In this document: positions 12,801 through 24,300 of the stretch, in pieces
How positions within the stretch are numbered: the first letter of the stretch is position 1
How the letters are laid out: each line of letters begins with the position of its first letter
Notes under the pieces: model-generated
Told to the model about the DNA's origin: nothing
The model's input: the letters and a program-made list of their open reading frames with translations, nothing else
Database searches by the model: none
Program-made: the position numbers and the translations under genes
NCBI RefSeq assembly: GCF_003073045.1
Contig: NC_037602.1
Location: forward strand, 6,992,464 to 7,056,463
DNA from: Pomacea canaliculata
Taxonomy: Eukaryota > Mollusca > Gastropoda > Architaenioglossa > Ampullariidae
DNA length: 64,000 nt
Reading direction: 5' to 3'

Positions 12801-14089
12801 AACTGAGAAGAAAAATACTTTGCAAATGATTTCGTATTTTTAAATAAATCTTGACAAATCAGAAGAACAAATTTATAAAAAAATATTCAGTTTGCTTGTT
12901 TGTAGGAAAAAAAGATGCTGTACATATGGAGATTAGATATCTGTGTTTTACTTCTGATGTTCTGAAACACATTTGTAGGTATTCTGGGCTCTTAACAACA
13001 ACTTGTTTTTAACTCAAGAAAAATTATTTAAGGGAGAAAACCACTGCATTCCAAAGCAGATTGTCTAAATTAATATTTCCTGGTGAAAGAAAAAAAAAAA
13101 AAAAAAAAAACAACAAATAAGCTAGATTATTTTGTCAAGTTATCACCCAAGATAACCATCAACATATCAGCAGTCTATAGATTGATAATTAAAATGATGA
13201 TTTGATATCAATTGAAGAGATAATGGTATTTTATTTTTTTTTAAAAAATCATTTATCAGTTCCAAATGAGGATCTTCACATATTATACAATGAATGCTCT
13301 ACATTAGATTCATAAGGCTGATTTAAGCAAAAAGCTGAGCAAAAGTTCCCTGGATTACAATAACTGACCCTCTCTACCAGATGCATTTGTGAACAATGAT
13401 ATTTATGCTTGCTAATTTGCTGTTTTCATAAAACTATAACCCAGTTTGTTGGAAAGTGACATTTTGTTAATCTGCTTTTACACAAGACATGATAGTATTA
13501 CTGACACATAATCAGCAGTATGAAGTTTAACATATATCGTTACAATGTGTGTGCACATTTATGCGTGAACAATCAACAGCCTACCTCTTTCTTCTATATG
13601 ACTTCCTATTTAGTTTCCTTTTTTTAAAATTTCTACATGCTATTTTTATTGTGCTGTAAATACCTGTGGATATTTCTCTTGATGACTTGACATAGTTTTG
13701 GAATTAAAATTTGAAATGCGGCCTTCTTGTCTATATGTGTATGAGTACCTGTCCCACATTTCGTTGTCAAAAACATGAAATTAATCTTGTGGTTTGTAAC
13801 AGTGTGTTGGAAACAAAACACCATCAAACAATGCTGCAAGGTAAAAGAAATCCAGCAACTTTACAGTTGTAGGGGAGTAAGGTGTTCAAGCCCTTACTTT
13901 GAACCAATCTTTTGTGAAGACAACTCTTTCTTGCTATCTTACCTTTTTACAGCCCCCTTCGATTGCCCATTGCTAAGGTAAGTCAACTGGGCAAAGTACA
14001 CAGTGCCACACAAGCATCCAACAGCTAGCAGGTGTACTTTCAGATTCAGATGTTGCTGCTTTAACTCTAGACTATCTGCTTCCTTTAAA
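12801..14089. other. Intergenic sequence with poly-A tract, no gene seen
   Basis: AT-rich sequence after the SAXO-like stop codon; AATAAA-type signals close to the stop (about 12842-12847) could end its transcript. A pure A run lies at about 13091-13110. Nothing else is recognised. Confidence 0.4.
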
Positions 14090-14640
14090 CAATGCTATCC
14101 TTGCTTAAAATTTGCAGATGGCATAGCCATAGAAATCTGCTTCATAGACGAACACTCCTTATCACTGTGCTGGAGAGTTTGAGGACTGAGTTGATTGCAA
14201 CTTTGTGGGGTTGAAAGCTGGAAAAATCGACATGACTTATGAAGTGGGAAAGATAGTGCTAAACTCCTCTCCTGGATGTTCACAATCGGAACAGCAGGAG
14301 CAGACAGCCGCCAGCTTGCAATACCTTAGCAGTGTTTCAGTGATTCTGTTAACTGCATACAAAAAAGCCCAGTAGAGACTTTTGAAGGAAACAGTTTAAA
14401 CATCAGCTTTAGAGTGCTGGAGGGTGTGTACAGGCTACTCATTGAAAAGTATACATTTAATGGACCTGAAATGGAAGACAAGGCAAGGCTGCCCAAAGTC
14501 ATCAAACAGTCAGGCAAAACAATTAGTATGAAACAGCTAGTACTATGACATATGTATCCATATTGTCAGAAGAAAATCTGTGGGCACAGCAAACTTTCCT
14601 TAGTTGACCCAGTTGTCAAAAATGGTACTAGACTACATAA
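14090..14640 (+). mobile_element. Degraded LINE reverse-transcriptase fragment
   Basis: The plus strand reads, with breaks, KFADGIAIEICF, a decayed form of the F/YADD active-site region of a non-LTR reverse transcriptase. Further on comes GPEMEDKARLPKVIKQSGKT, like the C-terminal segment of some LINE ORFs. No ends or target duplications were found. Clade unknown; assignment is moderate at best. Confidence 0.4.
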
Positions 14641-14649
14641 AAAGTTGAG

Positions 14650-14700
14650 CAAGGTAAGGCAGCGAGGGAGAGGAAATGGCCCTGTCCTCACTAAAAGCTG
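14650..14700 (+). repeat. Dispersed repeat motif, copy 1
   Basis: The phrase AAGGTAAGGCAGCGAGGGAG followed by AGGAAATGG closely matches the stretch at about 16106-16150. It is part of a dispersed repeat whose full limits I cannot set. Confidence 0.45.
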
Positions 14701-16105
14701 GCCTTACTCCCAGTAACCAAAAAGTTAAGAAAAAAATTTTTTTGTACCTTATCACACACCCTTACTACCGTGCAACTAGCATGTAGAAATACATGCTAGA
14801 CCTTCAGACCTAAAGTCATCACTATTCTAAACAGAAGATACAGTGAGTCCAAGTCAGTTTTGTTATTGAGTCTTATGTTTTTAATTGTTCTCTTTATATT
14901 ATGTAAATAGCTGCACGATCATTAGATTTTAAGGACAGTATTTTTTCTTTTTTTTTCTTGGCATGTCGGTGTGCAGAATCTTGGTTGGCCTTAAGAGTGA
15001 CAGCGATCAGAAAAGTCTATTGTGTCTGCATTCTGGAGCTTCAGGGTTGGGGGCACGGCTTCTAAAAGGACTTTCAGCAAAAGTAATTAACAGATCTTTG
15101 TCTTTGAGGGGTATATTATGCTTTTAATGTATCTCAATGTAAAGTACTGCTGTCACGGATCAGTCCATGAGCCATATTTAACGACTTTAACCCCTTCGCT
15201 ACTTATGAAGTGCAAGCGTAGAAAGCATGCAAGGGAGAATGAATGAGAAGGTCAGCCAGAAAAGGCTTAACCGTGACAGAATATTTGATGAACACTTCAG
15301 CCATAGAATTTTTGACGGGAAAAAGTTTGAAAAAGTACTCAGGCCCAAGATATTGAAGAAAGAAGATGTGCCCGAGTAACGATTTGTGAATCTCCTGGTT
15401 TGAGATTCCAGAGTAGAGCAGGGTAGTGTCCATCGACACTGGGTGCGGCACAATACTGACCCTTGGTGGATTAACCTTGCCTAGACGTTTTTTCTGCTGT
15501 GGCCTAATTGAGTTGGAGTCATTTTGAAGGAGGAAAAATCACATTTCCGGACATTTCCTCGATCGCCCTCGGTTCAACACCCGCAGCGCCTTGGCTAGGG
15601 AAACCGCCAGCCTCATGACGTCACCATGAAGTACTGCTGCTGTGACTGAGCAGCTTCATAACATGATCTGGACAGCCTCAGGCAATCATTGTATGGTGTG
15701 TTGAAAACATATGGACGTCGCGTGTGTGTGTTGCTCTGGTGAGAGCCTGCATCCGTGACAACTGTAATAATTTGTTGAATAATTTTGAATTATATTTAAA
15801 TTCACGTTTAAATTTAGATTTTTTTTTCTCATTCAAAAGCTGCTATAGGAATGCAAATCACAAACCACAGTTCATTAATAAAAAAAATTATAAACTGTTT
15901 ACACCACTGTGGTCTTGCTAAAGACATAGAAAGATTACTTCATGCCTCTCCACTGTTCTTAAATTATACTCTCCCAACTGCAGAGGTCAGGGGAAACAGA
16001 TATAACAAGGGTGCTTGATTTTGAAGGTGCACAACTAGATGGTTCCATATACCTAACTCCCCCAATTAACCCGGCAGTAGAATGTGTACTTGACCCCAAA
16101 GGGAT
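14701..16105. other. Intergenic stretch, no gene seen
   Basis: Several short open frames on both strands (for example about 15199-15453) have no recognisable content. A more GC-rich patch at about 15490-15640 stands out from its surroundings but shows no gene or RNA signature. Confidence 0.35.
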
Positions 16106-16177
16106 CAGGAAAGTAAGGTAGCGAGGGAGAGGAGATGGGCACTGCTCTTATGGGAAGAGAAGTGAGACCTCTAACAC
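16106..16177 (+). repeat. Dispersed repeat motif, copy 2, interrupted by a SINE
   Basis: AAGTAAGGTAGCGAGGGAGA and the following bases match the copy at 14650-14700. The SINE at 16193-16386 is inserted directly after this stretch, so the repeat is older than the SINE. Confidence 0.45.
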
Positions 16178-16192
16178 CTCACTTCCTAATGA

Positions 16193-16386
16193 ATGACAGC
16201 GGTCCGGTGGCGCAACGGTTAGCGCCTGTCACCAATACAGTGAAGGTTTGCTGCCCAGAGTTCATTTCTCGTCTCGGGCACGCTGTTCTTTCTCTGCACG
16301 TGGCATCTGTTTACAGGGCTGGCTGCTTTGTCGTACTATAGCCTCAGTTGCTGGCACAGCGTAAAACACCAATTCCCCCCCCCCCT
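16193..16386 (+). mobile_element. tRNA-derived SINE with 15-bp target duplication
   Basis: The head carries an RNA polymerase III A box (GGTGGCGCAACGGTTAGCGC) and a B box-like GAGTTCATTTCTC about 40 bases later, as in SINEs derived from tRNA genes. The tail ends in a C-rich run. Identical 15-bp copies of CTCACTTCCTAATGA flank it (16178-16192 and 16387-16401), the mark of LINE-driven insertion. The duplications are perfect, so the insertion is fairly young. Confidence 0.85.
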
Positions 16387-16830
16387 CTCACTTCCTAATG
16401 ACTGTCAGGTCACAGAATGACCTTTGCCATTTTATGCACAGGGTGTCATTTGTATACAAAAAGATGAGTATTTTCTTACCATCCCTCCATCCATACCATG
16501 TAATTATACTATAGTTAAGTCAGTGTAAAGCAAAACAAACTACCTGAATAAGAGAAATATCCTTTAATCAACAGGCTCATCTTTCAAACTCAAAAGTCAG
16601 TGTCACCAACCTCCAGGAAAGATATACTTTTTTATGACACTGACATTGGCCACAACAATTCAAAGAAACATCGAACACAAAGAGCTTTTCTCATCTAATA
16701 CTAATGTAGTGTAGGCAAAGCTCAGAATTATTCTGTTCCTATTAATAAATTATTATACAAAAAATAATAGTTGCATAAAGTTAACTGTCCTTTTCCTTCA
16801 GCTGCGGCTAAGTATGAAGTCTACAGTTAT

Positions 16831-19800
16831 TTAGTGATTTAGCTTATCATGTACAGTATACATCCTCTCCCAGTATTTGCAGTGTGCAAAATACTCGTCT
16901 GCTGAAGGGTCTATCCAGCGGTCACGAATGTTGTGGTAGACTGGCTTACCCCACAGTGTTCCTGTGACCCAACCATCAACATTCTTCATAAGTTCATTTT
17001 CTTCATCACGGTTTTCACGGATTTGCTTGAGGAGCCTGCAAACAGCATTAGTGGTTCTAATAGAAATCTGTGATAAATCTGTAGAATAGCTGTCAAGTTT
17101 TAAAATATGCTATATGTAATATATCAGTTTGTTTTATACATAACATTCTTATGACAGTGAAACTCCTTGGTATTTGTATAATCTTTACATAAATTAATGA
17201 AAATGGCCTTTAAATTTACAAATTTATATGTTACTTTTGTGTTGTCATTAGGTGAAGAGAGGACAACAGACTGTATTCAGCAGTATTGTGATTGTTGAGC
17301 TCTTACACAGCACTTCAATGACTTGGATAAGATCTTCAATGCTCAATTTATTTTTGCTACAAATAAATAGAATTTTTATAGGCCCCCTTATTTTTTTCCC
17401 CATTTTATGCTCAGTTAGTTTGAGAAAACATGTGGTTTTCTTGTCATTTCCACTCCTGCCTTTTGCATCATTCACCACTCAACCATCACACTAAGGGAAA
17501 TAGCCCCACTGCCTTGTGGGGAAATCAGGGGAAAGAAAACAGCGAAGGTAGTAAACCTCTGCAGAAAATCATGATGCTAACAAGGCATTTGTGGGCAAAG
17601 ACTTTCCATGATGAAAGTGTCTGTGTTCACAACCTGGCTAACTCATTGACTGTGGTTCACTTGGAGAGGAACATAGGTGCCATCATGTGTATAAGACCAG
17701 AGACAAGATCATGAACATTCACCCTAAAAGAAACATCATGCTAAATTGGTCAAGGCCTTGATAAAAAAGAAACCACTATGCACCCCACTGCCATGCTCCA
17801 GGGTGGGGATAGAAAAAAATTTGCTATCAGAACTTCTAGAGCCAAAATATAAAATTGAGAGAAGGAACATCCATTGGTACATGGAACATCCACACATTAC
17901 ATCAATGTGGTAAAGTGAAACAACCCACCCATGAGTTAGAACGGTACTGGTAGGACATTGTGGAATTGGCATAGGTCAGATGGCCAGAATTTGGGAAAAC
18001 AGTAACTGATAAGGGTCATAAACTCTGATGCTATAAGGAAGACATCAGACATGAGCATGGTGTAGGCTTCCTCATACATAGGAAAGCACTTGGAGCTGTC
18101 ATCAGTTGCACATCCATATTCAGCAGGCTGATCTCCAAGTATGTCTTTCCAAGGCCACACAGTCAACAAAGTCCTAATATTTGCTTGGACCTATATGCAC
18201 AAAGACAATGAAGTGGAATGCCAAAGTCAACCCAAACTCCACCAGCTATGGGCAGGAACACTGGGTTAATATGGCCTTGTTAAAACCAATGACAGGGGTC
18301 CTCAGACTCCTGGAATTTGTGCATAGCTATCCATCACTTTAGCCAATACCCTAAACCCCGACAAGAAATTAAGGATGGCAACTTGGCACTCACCAGATGG
18401 AATGGTCCCTAACCAAATCAACTTCATCCTGCTGCCTAGATATTTCAAAGTCAGCATCAACATGGCCAAGATGAAGACAATTCAGTGACCATGACCTTAA
18501 CAAACACGACGCTAAAGCTGAGAATGAAGCTCCACTTAAACAACCCCTGAATTCATTTTGATTAAGAAAAGCTTCAAGACCCTAATCTTCAAGGCCAAAG
18601 TTAAACAAACTTGATGGACTGTAATGTAGACACCCTTGCTTGAAATATCAGAAGAGGTGCTACTGTCAACAGCCCAGGAAATGCTAGAACATCAAAAGAT
18701 AAAGAAACAACTTTGGGTCATGAATGATATTCTGGATCTTTGTGATCAAAGAAGGGCCTTAAAGAGAGAAAGGAAAAGCAAACATGAAGAAGCTTCCAAG
18801 TACAAAGAAGTGAATGAATAGTGCCATCAGAAAAGGGATGAAGCCAGCTGGGGAGAACTAATTTGAGAACTAATGCTCAATAATGGAGGGAATGGCATGG
18901 AGTGAGAGCCCACCAAATGCTAAAATTTCTCACCAAGTCAGGCTATCACAAGACCTCAGTCATTAAAGACAGCAATGGCTGTTTACTCACATAAAGCACT
19001 ACTGTACTCTGAATAATTTCAAACACCTGCACAACTTCTAGCTGAAGACAAATGCTAACCTCCTTTAAAACAACCAGACTAAAACTAGCACTTGCAGACC
19101 TACCAGTCCTAGGGGAAGAGGTAAAAAAAGTGGCACATAGTCTGAAGAGAAAGTCACCTAGGGTAAACAATGTCCTAGCTGAGCTGCTCAAGCAAAATAG
19201 GAATGAAACAACCAAAGCCCTCACTGCACTGTGCCAGAGAATTTGGGAACACAAAGAATAGATGAAGTCACCAGTCATATACCTTCCAAAACAGTAAACA
19301 CTGCCAGAACGATAGAACCTTAAACTTTATAAATCACCCATGTCGTGCAGAGAGTAATAGTACCACCGCTGAATAGTACCACCTGCTAGCAGAAGAACAG
19401 GCTGGCTTCGAACTAGGTAGGAACACAGTAAAGCAGATCTTCAACTGTTGCATTCTGATTGAGAAACATCTTCAGCATCAGCATTGAGCACTGAAGATCT
19501 TATCCAAGTCATTGAAGTGCTGTGTAAGAGATTAACATTCACAATATTGCTGAATAACCAAACAGGAAAAGGATTTCTTTCGTATGACAGTAGGCGTCCC
19601 TCAGGGGTGCCTTGCTGCCTGTTCCGTTCAGCATCTATTTTCGGAGAACATATCAGTGAAACCCTCCATAATTATCACACCTCCATTTCCATCTGTGGAA
19701 GGATGATTTGTAGCTTATTCCTTGTTATTCCAAGAGGAGCATAGGGTTGCAACAACACCTCTCGAGCAGACCCAGTTTTGGGCAACCCCCATCAGTTGGG

Positions 19801-21197
19801 CCCATGTGGTTCCAACGTCCTTTGCCTCACTCTCTACTGTTCTTTTCCAAGTCTCCTTCTCCACTTTTGAGCAACTGTTATATGCTCAATCTGGTTTTCT
19901 GTCTGGCCATCAGGGGAAGTCCAAGATGTCTTGTGTATACTTTTCTGTGGGATCACAATGCCACCAGTGACCTATGATGTGGTCATTGAAAGTTGGTCTG
20001 TGAAGAGCTCCGTTTCCATTGCAGGTGCCGACGCCATCTCTTTCTATGATGAGTTCCCTATTGGTGTTATTATCTCCCACTTTGGCATTTAGGTCTCCCA
20101 TAACGATCTTCAGATCTCTTCTTAGTTTAATTGGTGAATGCATTACTAATTAAAACATTTCATTTTTCTTTTATTACATGCAAGGCAGGCACTCACAATC
20201 GATTTCGCTCAGCCAGAAGAAGTGGAAGAACAGCAAGTCTGGCGTCTCGCATTTCTAAGTCGTCCTTGCTGTAAAGAAAGCAAAAAAACTGTAAAGAGCT
20301 ATAATGAAGCCTTCAAATAAAACAAGTATTTACAGAATGGGGCACTGGTCATTTTGTTCCAAGACCATATTACTCCACCACCTAAGCCAAATGATTTTAG
20401 CACCAAAAGCTGAATCATTCTAGGCCCAAAAGATAGGGGCAAAATGACCAGTGATTATAGAATGTGTCTCATTATACATGTATAAAATATCCAGAGCACA
20501 TCAAGAGTAAATGTTCCAAACACTTTGTATGATAAACACAATTTTTTTGATACTGTAATTTCTATTATAGAAAATAAGACCAATAAAATGCTGATGAATC
20601 AATGGTTGCCAGTGTTCAATGTACAGATGGATTTTAATGTACTGTGAAATCGACAACTCCATATGATCAAAGAACTAAAAAAAAGTTTTAACACACCAAT
20701 GTCTTCTTTTCTGGTAGTAAAAACCGACCCAGGAAAGACCAGTAAAGCCAATGAAAAGTCCAAACTGTGTAATTCCTGTTCAAAACCAAATACACATGCA
20801 AAGTGATATTTTTTCTAGTTTTATGAAAGTCAAAATCAAAATAATCAAGAACTCCACCTTTAACTCTCAAATAGCTTTCAGTGTTTTTTATGATGAAGTC
20901 ATCAGTCTAGGTCAGGTATTTGACTCAACTTTTTTGTCAGCTGTACTTTCATAAAAGTGTGATCATTAATCTATCCGTGGTGTGATCAATCATGTTCATA
21001 GCGAAATCATCTTAATAGAGGAGAACATGTTATGACTTAAAGTGGAACTGCACATAAAAAATTCTGAAGAAGTGTAAAAAAATGCATATTACTGAATTCA
21101 TACCACTCATTTTCTTTTTAGGAATTTGTTTTGCCCACTCAATAGGGCCATAGCCCGCAGGTGGTGGCATCTCCTGTTTGTATCCTTTCGACGCCAT
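16831..21197 (-). CDS. NDUFA13: NADH dehydrogenase 1 alpha subcomplex subunit 13 (NDUFA13/GRIM-19)
   Basis: This is an accessory subunit of mitochondrial respiratory complex I, with one membrane helix in the inner membrane. Exons on the minus strand: 21197-21104, 20775-20697, 20268-20197, 17035-16831; total 450 bp, 149 aa (human 144). The N-terminus MASKGYKQEMPPPAGYGPIE matches the family hallmark MPPPGGYGPI. Exon 2 holds the helix, FGLFIGFTGLSWVGFYY, followed by QKRRH. Exon 3 reads MRDARLAVLPLLLAERNR, matching the family EARIALLPLLQAE. Exon 4 gives KNVDGWVTGTLWGKPVYHN and ends YTVHDKLNH-stop. All phases fit. The third intron (17036-20196) is filled with LINE debris. The gene shares a very short divergent promoter with GLMP. 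Confidence 0.95.
17255..17350 (-). mobile_element. Short LINE reverse-transcriptase fragment, inverted
   Basis: The minus strand reads IEDLIQVIEVLCKSSTITIL. It is nearly identical to STEDLIQVIEVLCKRLTFTI on the plus strand at about 19483-19560, so the two form an inverted pair about 2.1 kb apart. It is a fragment of the same RTE-like LINE family. Confidence 0.65.
17490..19738 (+). mobile_element. Degenerate RTE-like LINE in NDUFA13 intron 3
   Basis: A non-LTR retrotransposon body with many stops and shifts. In order: endonuclease pieces (GTSTHYINVVK region near 17880, matching the usual GTWNVRTL start; MATWHSPDGMVPNQINFILL near 18376-18435; KVSINMAKMKT); the linker LWVMNDILDLCDQRRALKRE (about 18712-18771); reverse-transcriptase segments KSPRVNNVLAELLKQ (19153), EEQAGFELGRNTVKQIFN (about 19394), STEDLIQVIEVLCKR (19487) and ETLHNYHTSISICGR (about 19657). 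These match the endonuclease/RT protein that is often misnamed craniofacial development protein 2-like in animal genomes. It is cut off after the FADD-proximal part, where an inverted second element begins. Confidence 0.8.
19740..20145 (-). mobile_element. LINE endonuclease fragment, inverted
   Basis: The minus strand reads MGDLNAKVGDNNTNRELIIE and then CNGNGALHRPTFNDHIIG, the core of an AP-type LINE endonuclease. After this comes a tail with KGRWNHMGPTDGGCPKLGLL, resembling a LINE C-terminus, so the central reverse-transcriptase part has been deleted. It abuts the plus-strand LINE at about 19738, forming a head-on junction. Confidence 0.7.
20343..20453. mobile_element. 111-bp MITE with perfect 14-bp inverted ends
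   Basis: CACTGGTCATTTTG at 20343-20356 is the exact reverse complement of CAAAATGACCAGTG at 20440-20453. The inside is noncoding. Part of it (AAAGCTGAATCATTCTAGGC) resembles the stretch near 21770. It sits in NDUFA13 intron 2. No certain target duplication was found. Confidence 0.65.
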
Positions 21198-21310
21198 CTT
21201 GACCTTTGGGATATAACTCTGTGTGACTTGGTTGATGCATAGCCTCCCCTCTTTGTTACTACAAAGCATGTGACCGAAACGCGATCATGTGATTGTACCT
21301 CTTTACGAAG
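21198..21310. promoter_or_regulatory. Compact bidirectional promoter of NDUFA13 and GLMP
   Basis: Only 113 bp separate the two divergent start codons. Two CATGTGA motifs lie inside: GCATGTGAC at 21267-21275 and TCATGTGA at 21285-21292. The second is the M-box form of an E-box bound by MiT/TFE factors, which drive lysosomal genes such as GLMP in vertebrates. The geometry is seen; the regulator is an inference. Confidence 0.6.
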
Positions 21311-24300
21311 ATGGCGTTAACTATCAGCAGTCTCCGCGTTGGGCTTTGCTGTTCATTGATTTTGGCTATGGTTGGAGCTGATCTGGATCAAAGAACTGTA
21401 AGCAGTCAATACCTACGTAACTGCATAAAACTAGACATTCTGGTATCTTTTTACCTTTTGCAGTATAGTGTTAGAGATGCCGTTTGATTATGATACCCCA
21501 AATAATAAGCATATATATATGATGCTTGGATTGACAGTCGTCAATGTTAATTTCAGTAAAACCCATGGTAAATATTTATGTTGGTTGAATATTTCTGAAA
21601 AACAACTAATTCTAGAAAGAAACTGGTTGTTAATGTAGACTTAAGCTTAATATGGTCACCGGTCATTTTCCCCAAAACTAACGCCCCAGTCACATTGTCC
21701 CGCAGCTTGAATATATCATACTTTTCTAGCTATGTCCATATCGCCCCAAGTAAGACCACTACGTCCCAACACTGAAAGCTGAATCGTCCCTGGACCAAAA
21801 GACGAATCATTCACCAATGGCAAAAGTAGCTATTAACATCAGATATTAACAACCGTTAATATTGTGAGCTCTCTACATACTAAGATCCGAATCTTCAACA
21901 CAAATATAAATTCGGCCCTTCTATATGAATCTGAGACATGGCATGTGACAAACACCATCACCAGCAAGATGCAGACAGTCAACCGATGTCTGCACTAGAT
22001 CCTCATCATCAGATGGCCCAAGAAGATCAGTGCAAACCTTTGGGAGAAAACCAACCAAACACCTGCCAGCTAAGACATCAAGAAGTGGAAGTAGGGGGGG
22101 GTGGATCAGTAACACCCTGCAAAAGCCGGCTGACAATTGAACGAGACAAGCTCTGGGCTGGAACCCACAGGGGTGGCGCAGGGTTGGGAGACCCAGACAG
22201 ACATATGGAGATCGGTCCACAGCGAGGTGGAGGCAACTGGCATGACATGAACCCAACTGGTAAGGGACGCCCAGAACCAGATCCGATGCCGCGGTGTAGC
22301 TGCTGCCAGAGAGGTTTGTCTAAGATCACGAGAAGTCACTAGCCTTGTGAAAATTTCTCCTGCTGACTACTCAAAGTCACAGTATGATCGGTCTTGTTTT
22401 CACCAAAAGGTGGAGCATTAAGGGGTTAATTCTTCTGGATCTGATCTCCTGTTTTAGGTTGCTACAGCTTACTGTATTACTAGTTTAAGATTGTTTCATT
22501 CTTTCTCTTAAGAGGAGGGTTGTATTGTTAAATATTAGTGTCAGTTTGAATTTGAAATATAAGTCAACCTATAATTATATATAATATGAATAATCATTAC
22601 CTTCTTAAGTTTAGAGTTATGCTCGAATAGTCCTGTTATTTAGTAAGACAATACCTGTCAACATGACATTTTGTGACTTATGCTACTACATCTACATGTT
22701 TTCTTTCTGGAGGTGCCTCCTTTTTATTTGAAATGATAAGTTTTTTTTATCAGCATTGACAAAGTAAATGGCATCAGAACAGTAAAAGAAGTAAAAATTT
22801 GCTTCCATGTGTGGCAGAAGAGTCATATTATCGTTCAAAGCCAGCGTTGCTGTTCCTGTTAAAAACTGACAGGCAATGGAGGAATTGTACTTTAAACAAA
22901 CCAGTTAACCAGACACACTACTGTGTATATATATATACACACATACACATGTAAAGTGACTCAAATCAAGAAAATTGCAAGTGAATAGCAAATGTAACAT
23001 CATCCGTATATAATATATAAAAAAAATTTGCTTAAAATGCTAGATTCTCATATAATGGTTTGTCTACTATTTAGATCACGAATAGATAGATACATCTGTA
23101 TGACAAGAAAGCCAGTAACTGTCAAATTAGTTTTTTTCATTTTTTTTAAATTTATCGAATTTATATAAAGAATTATTTAATAATGAATTATTTATTGATT
23201 TATTTGTGTAAATTAGTGAATTGTAAATTAATGAAATGTCTAAATATGAAATGTTGATTATCATATACTGTATTTTATTTAGATATTACCATACTATTAA
23301 AGTTTAGCCAGCATCGTGATTACCGCTCTATTTTCAGCTCCATGTCATGCCTTATCCAGACTGTGATAAATATCCCAGCTGTGAACAAGCTCTGAATCAA
23401 AGTTCCTCAGATCCTGGTTTTCCTAATCTCATCTATGTTAGTGCAGTCGGTACTAAAGATAAACTGCACTTTGTGTTGACAACTATAAATGTGCCTTCTC
23501 TGCTTATTCTGCAAACCTCTATGGATGGACAGATGTACTTCAACTGGGATGGTATACTTTTAGCTGATAACATTACTGACATGGCCAATGCCATCAATGT
23601 ATCAGCATCGTCTGTTCTGTACCAGTATTCAGTGCTTTTCACCAGAGTAAGTTGCATCTTAAAAAGTTGAATACTTTCTTTATTGTTTGTTTTGTTTTTA
23701 GAGTAAATATTTGTACAGATTGTAACTGAATATTTTACTACTACAACTCTTTCCTATTAAGTTGTTTGCACATTCGCCAAATAAACGTGCTCAGCAGACT
23801 GTAAAGAGATTGCTGCGTGCATCTTTATTATTTAGTGCAATGCAGTATGTAAACACATCAAAGTAGAAAATGAGCAGATTTTTAATTTTTTTTGTAAATT
23901 ACTTCATTGTTTGCTTAAAGTGTTTTTGCTGTCAGAGTTAAGGCAGTCTTTCTACTTACTTCAAAGCTTGTAAAATGAAAAATAGGCTTTTTTTTTTTTC
24001 TTTTTCTGAGACTTCCTAACTATAGACATAGCTTGCTTGGTTTTTTTGGCGCATGCAGGGTTTGACAAAACTAGTTCCATACCAGAGTCTCATGTATACA
24101 TCCAAAAGTGCTGTTTATATCCTGGGGAATCACAAGAAATTTGGATCAGCCCATTGCTTAAATGTTACGATATGCAAGATCAAGTTTTGACTGGTTAAGC
24201 AGGCTCTTTAGTGATCAATACACTTTTGTACTGTGCTTTTAATCTTTAACATTTATCTTTACATGGTGGTTTGGCAGTTAATAGAGTACAATGATACAAG

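Noticed and set aside
21921-22342. Open frames of 111 and 134 codons on both strands
   Set aside because: Both come from a frameshifted LINE C-terminus; the conserved text appears only when other frames are read.
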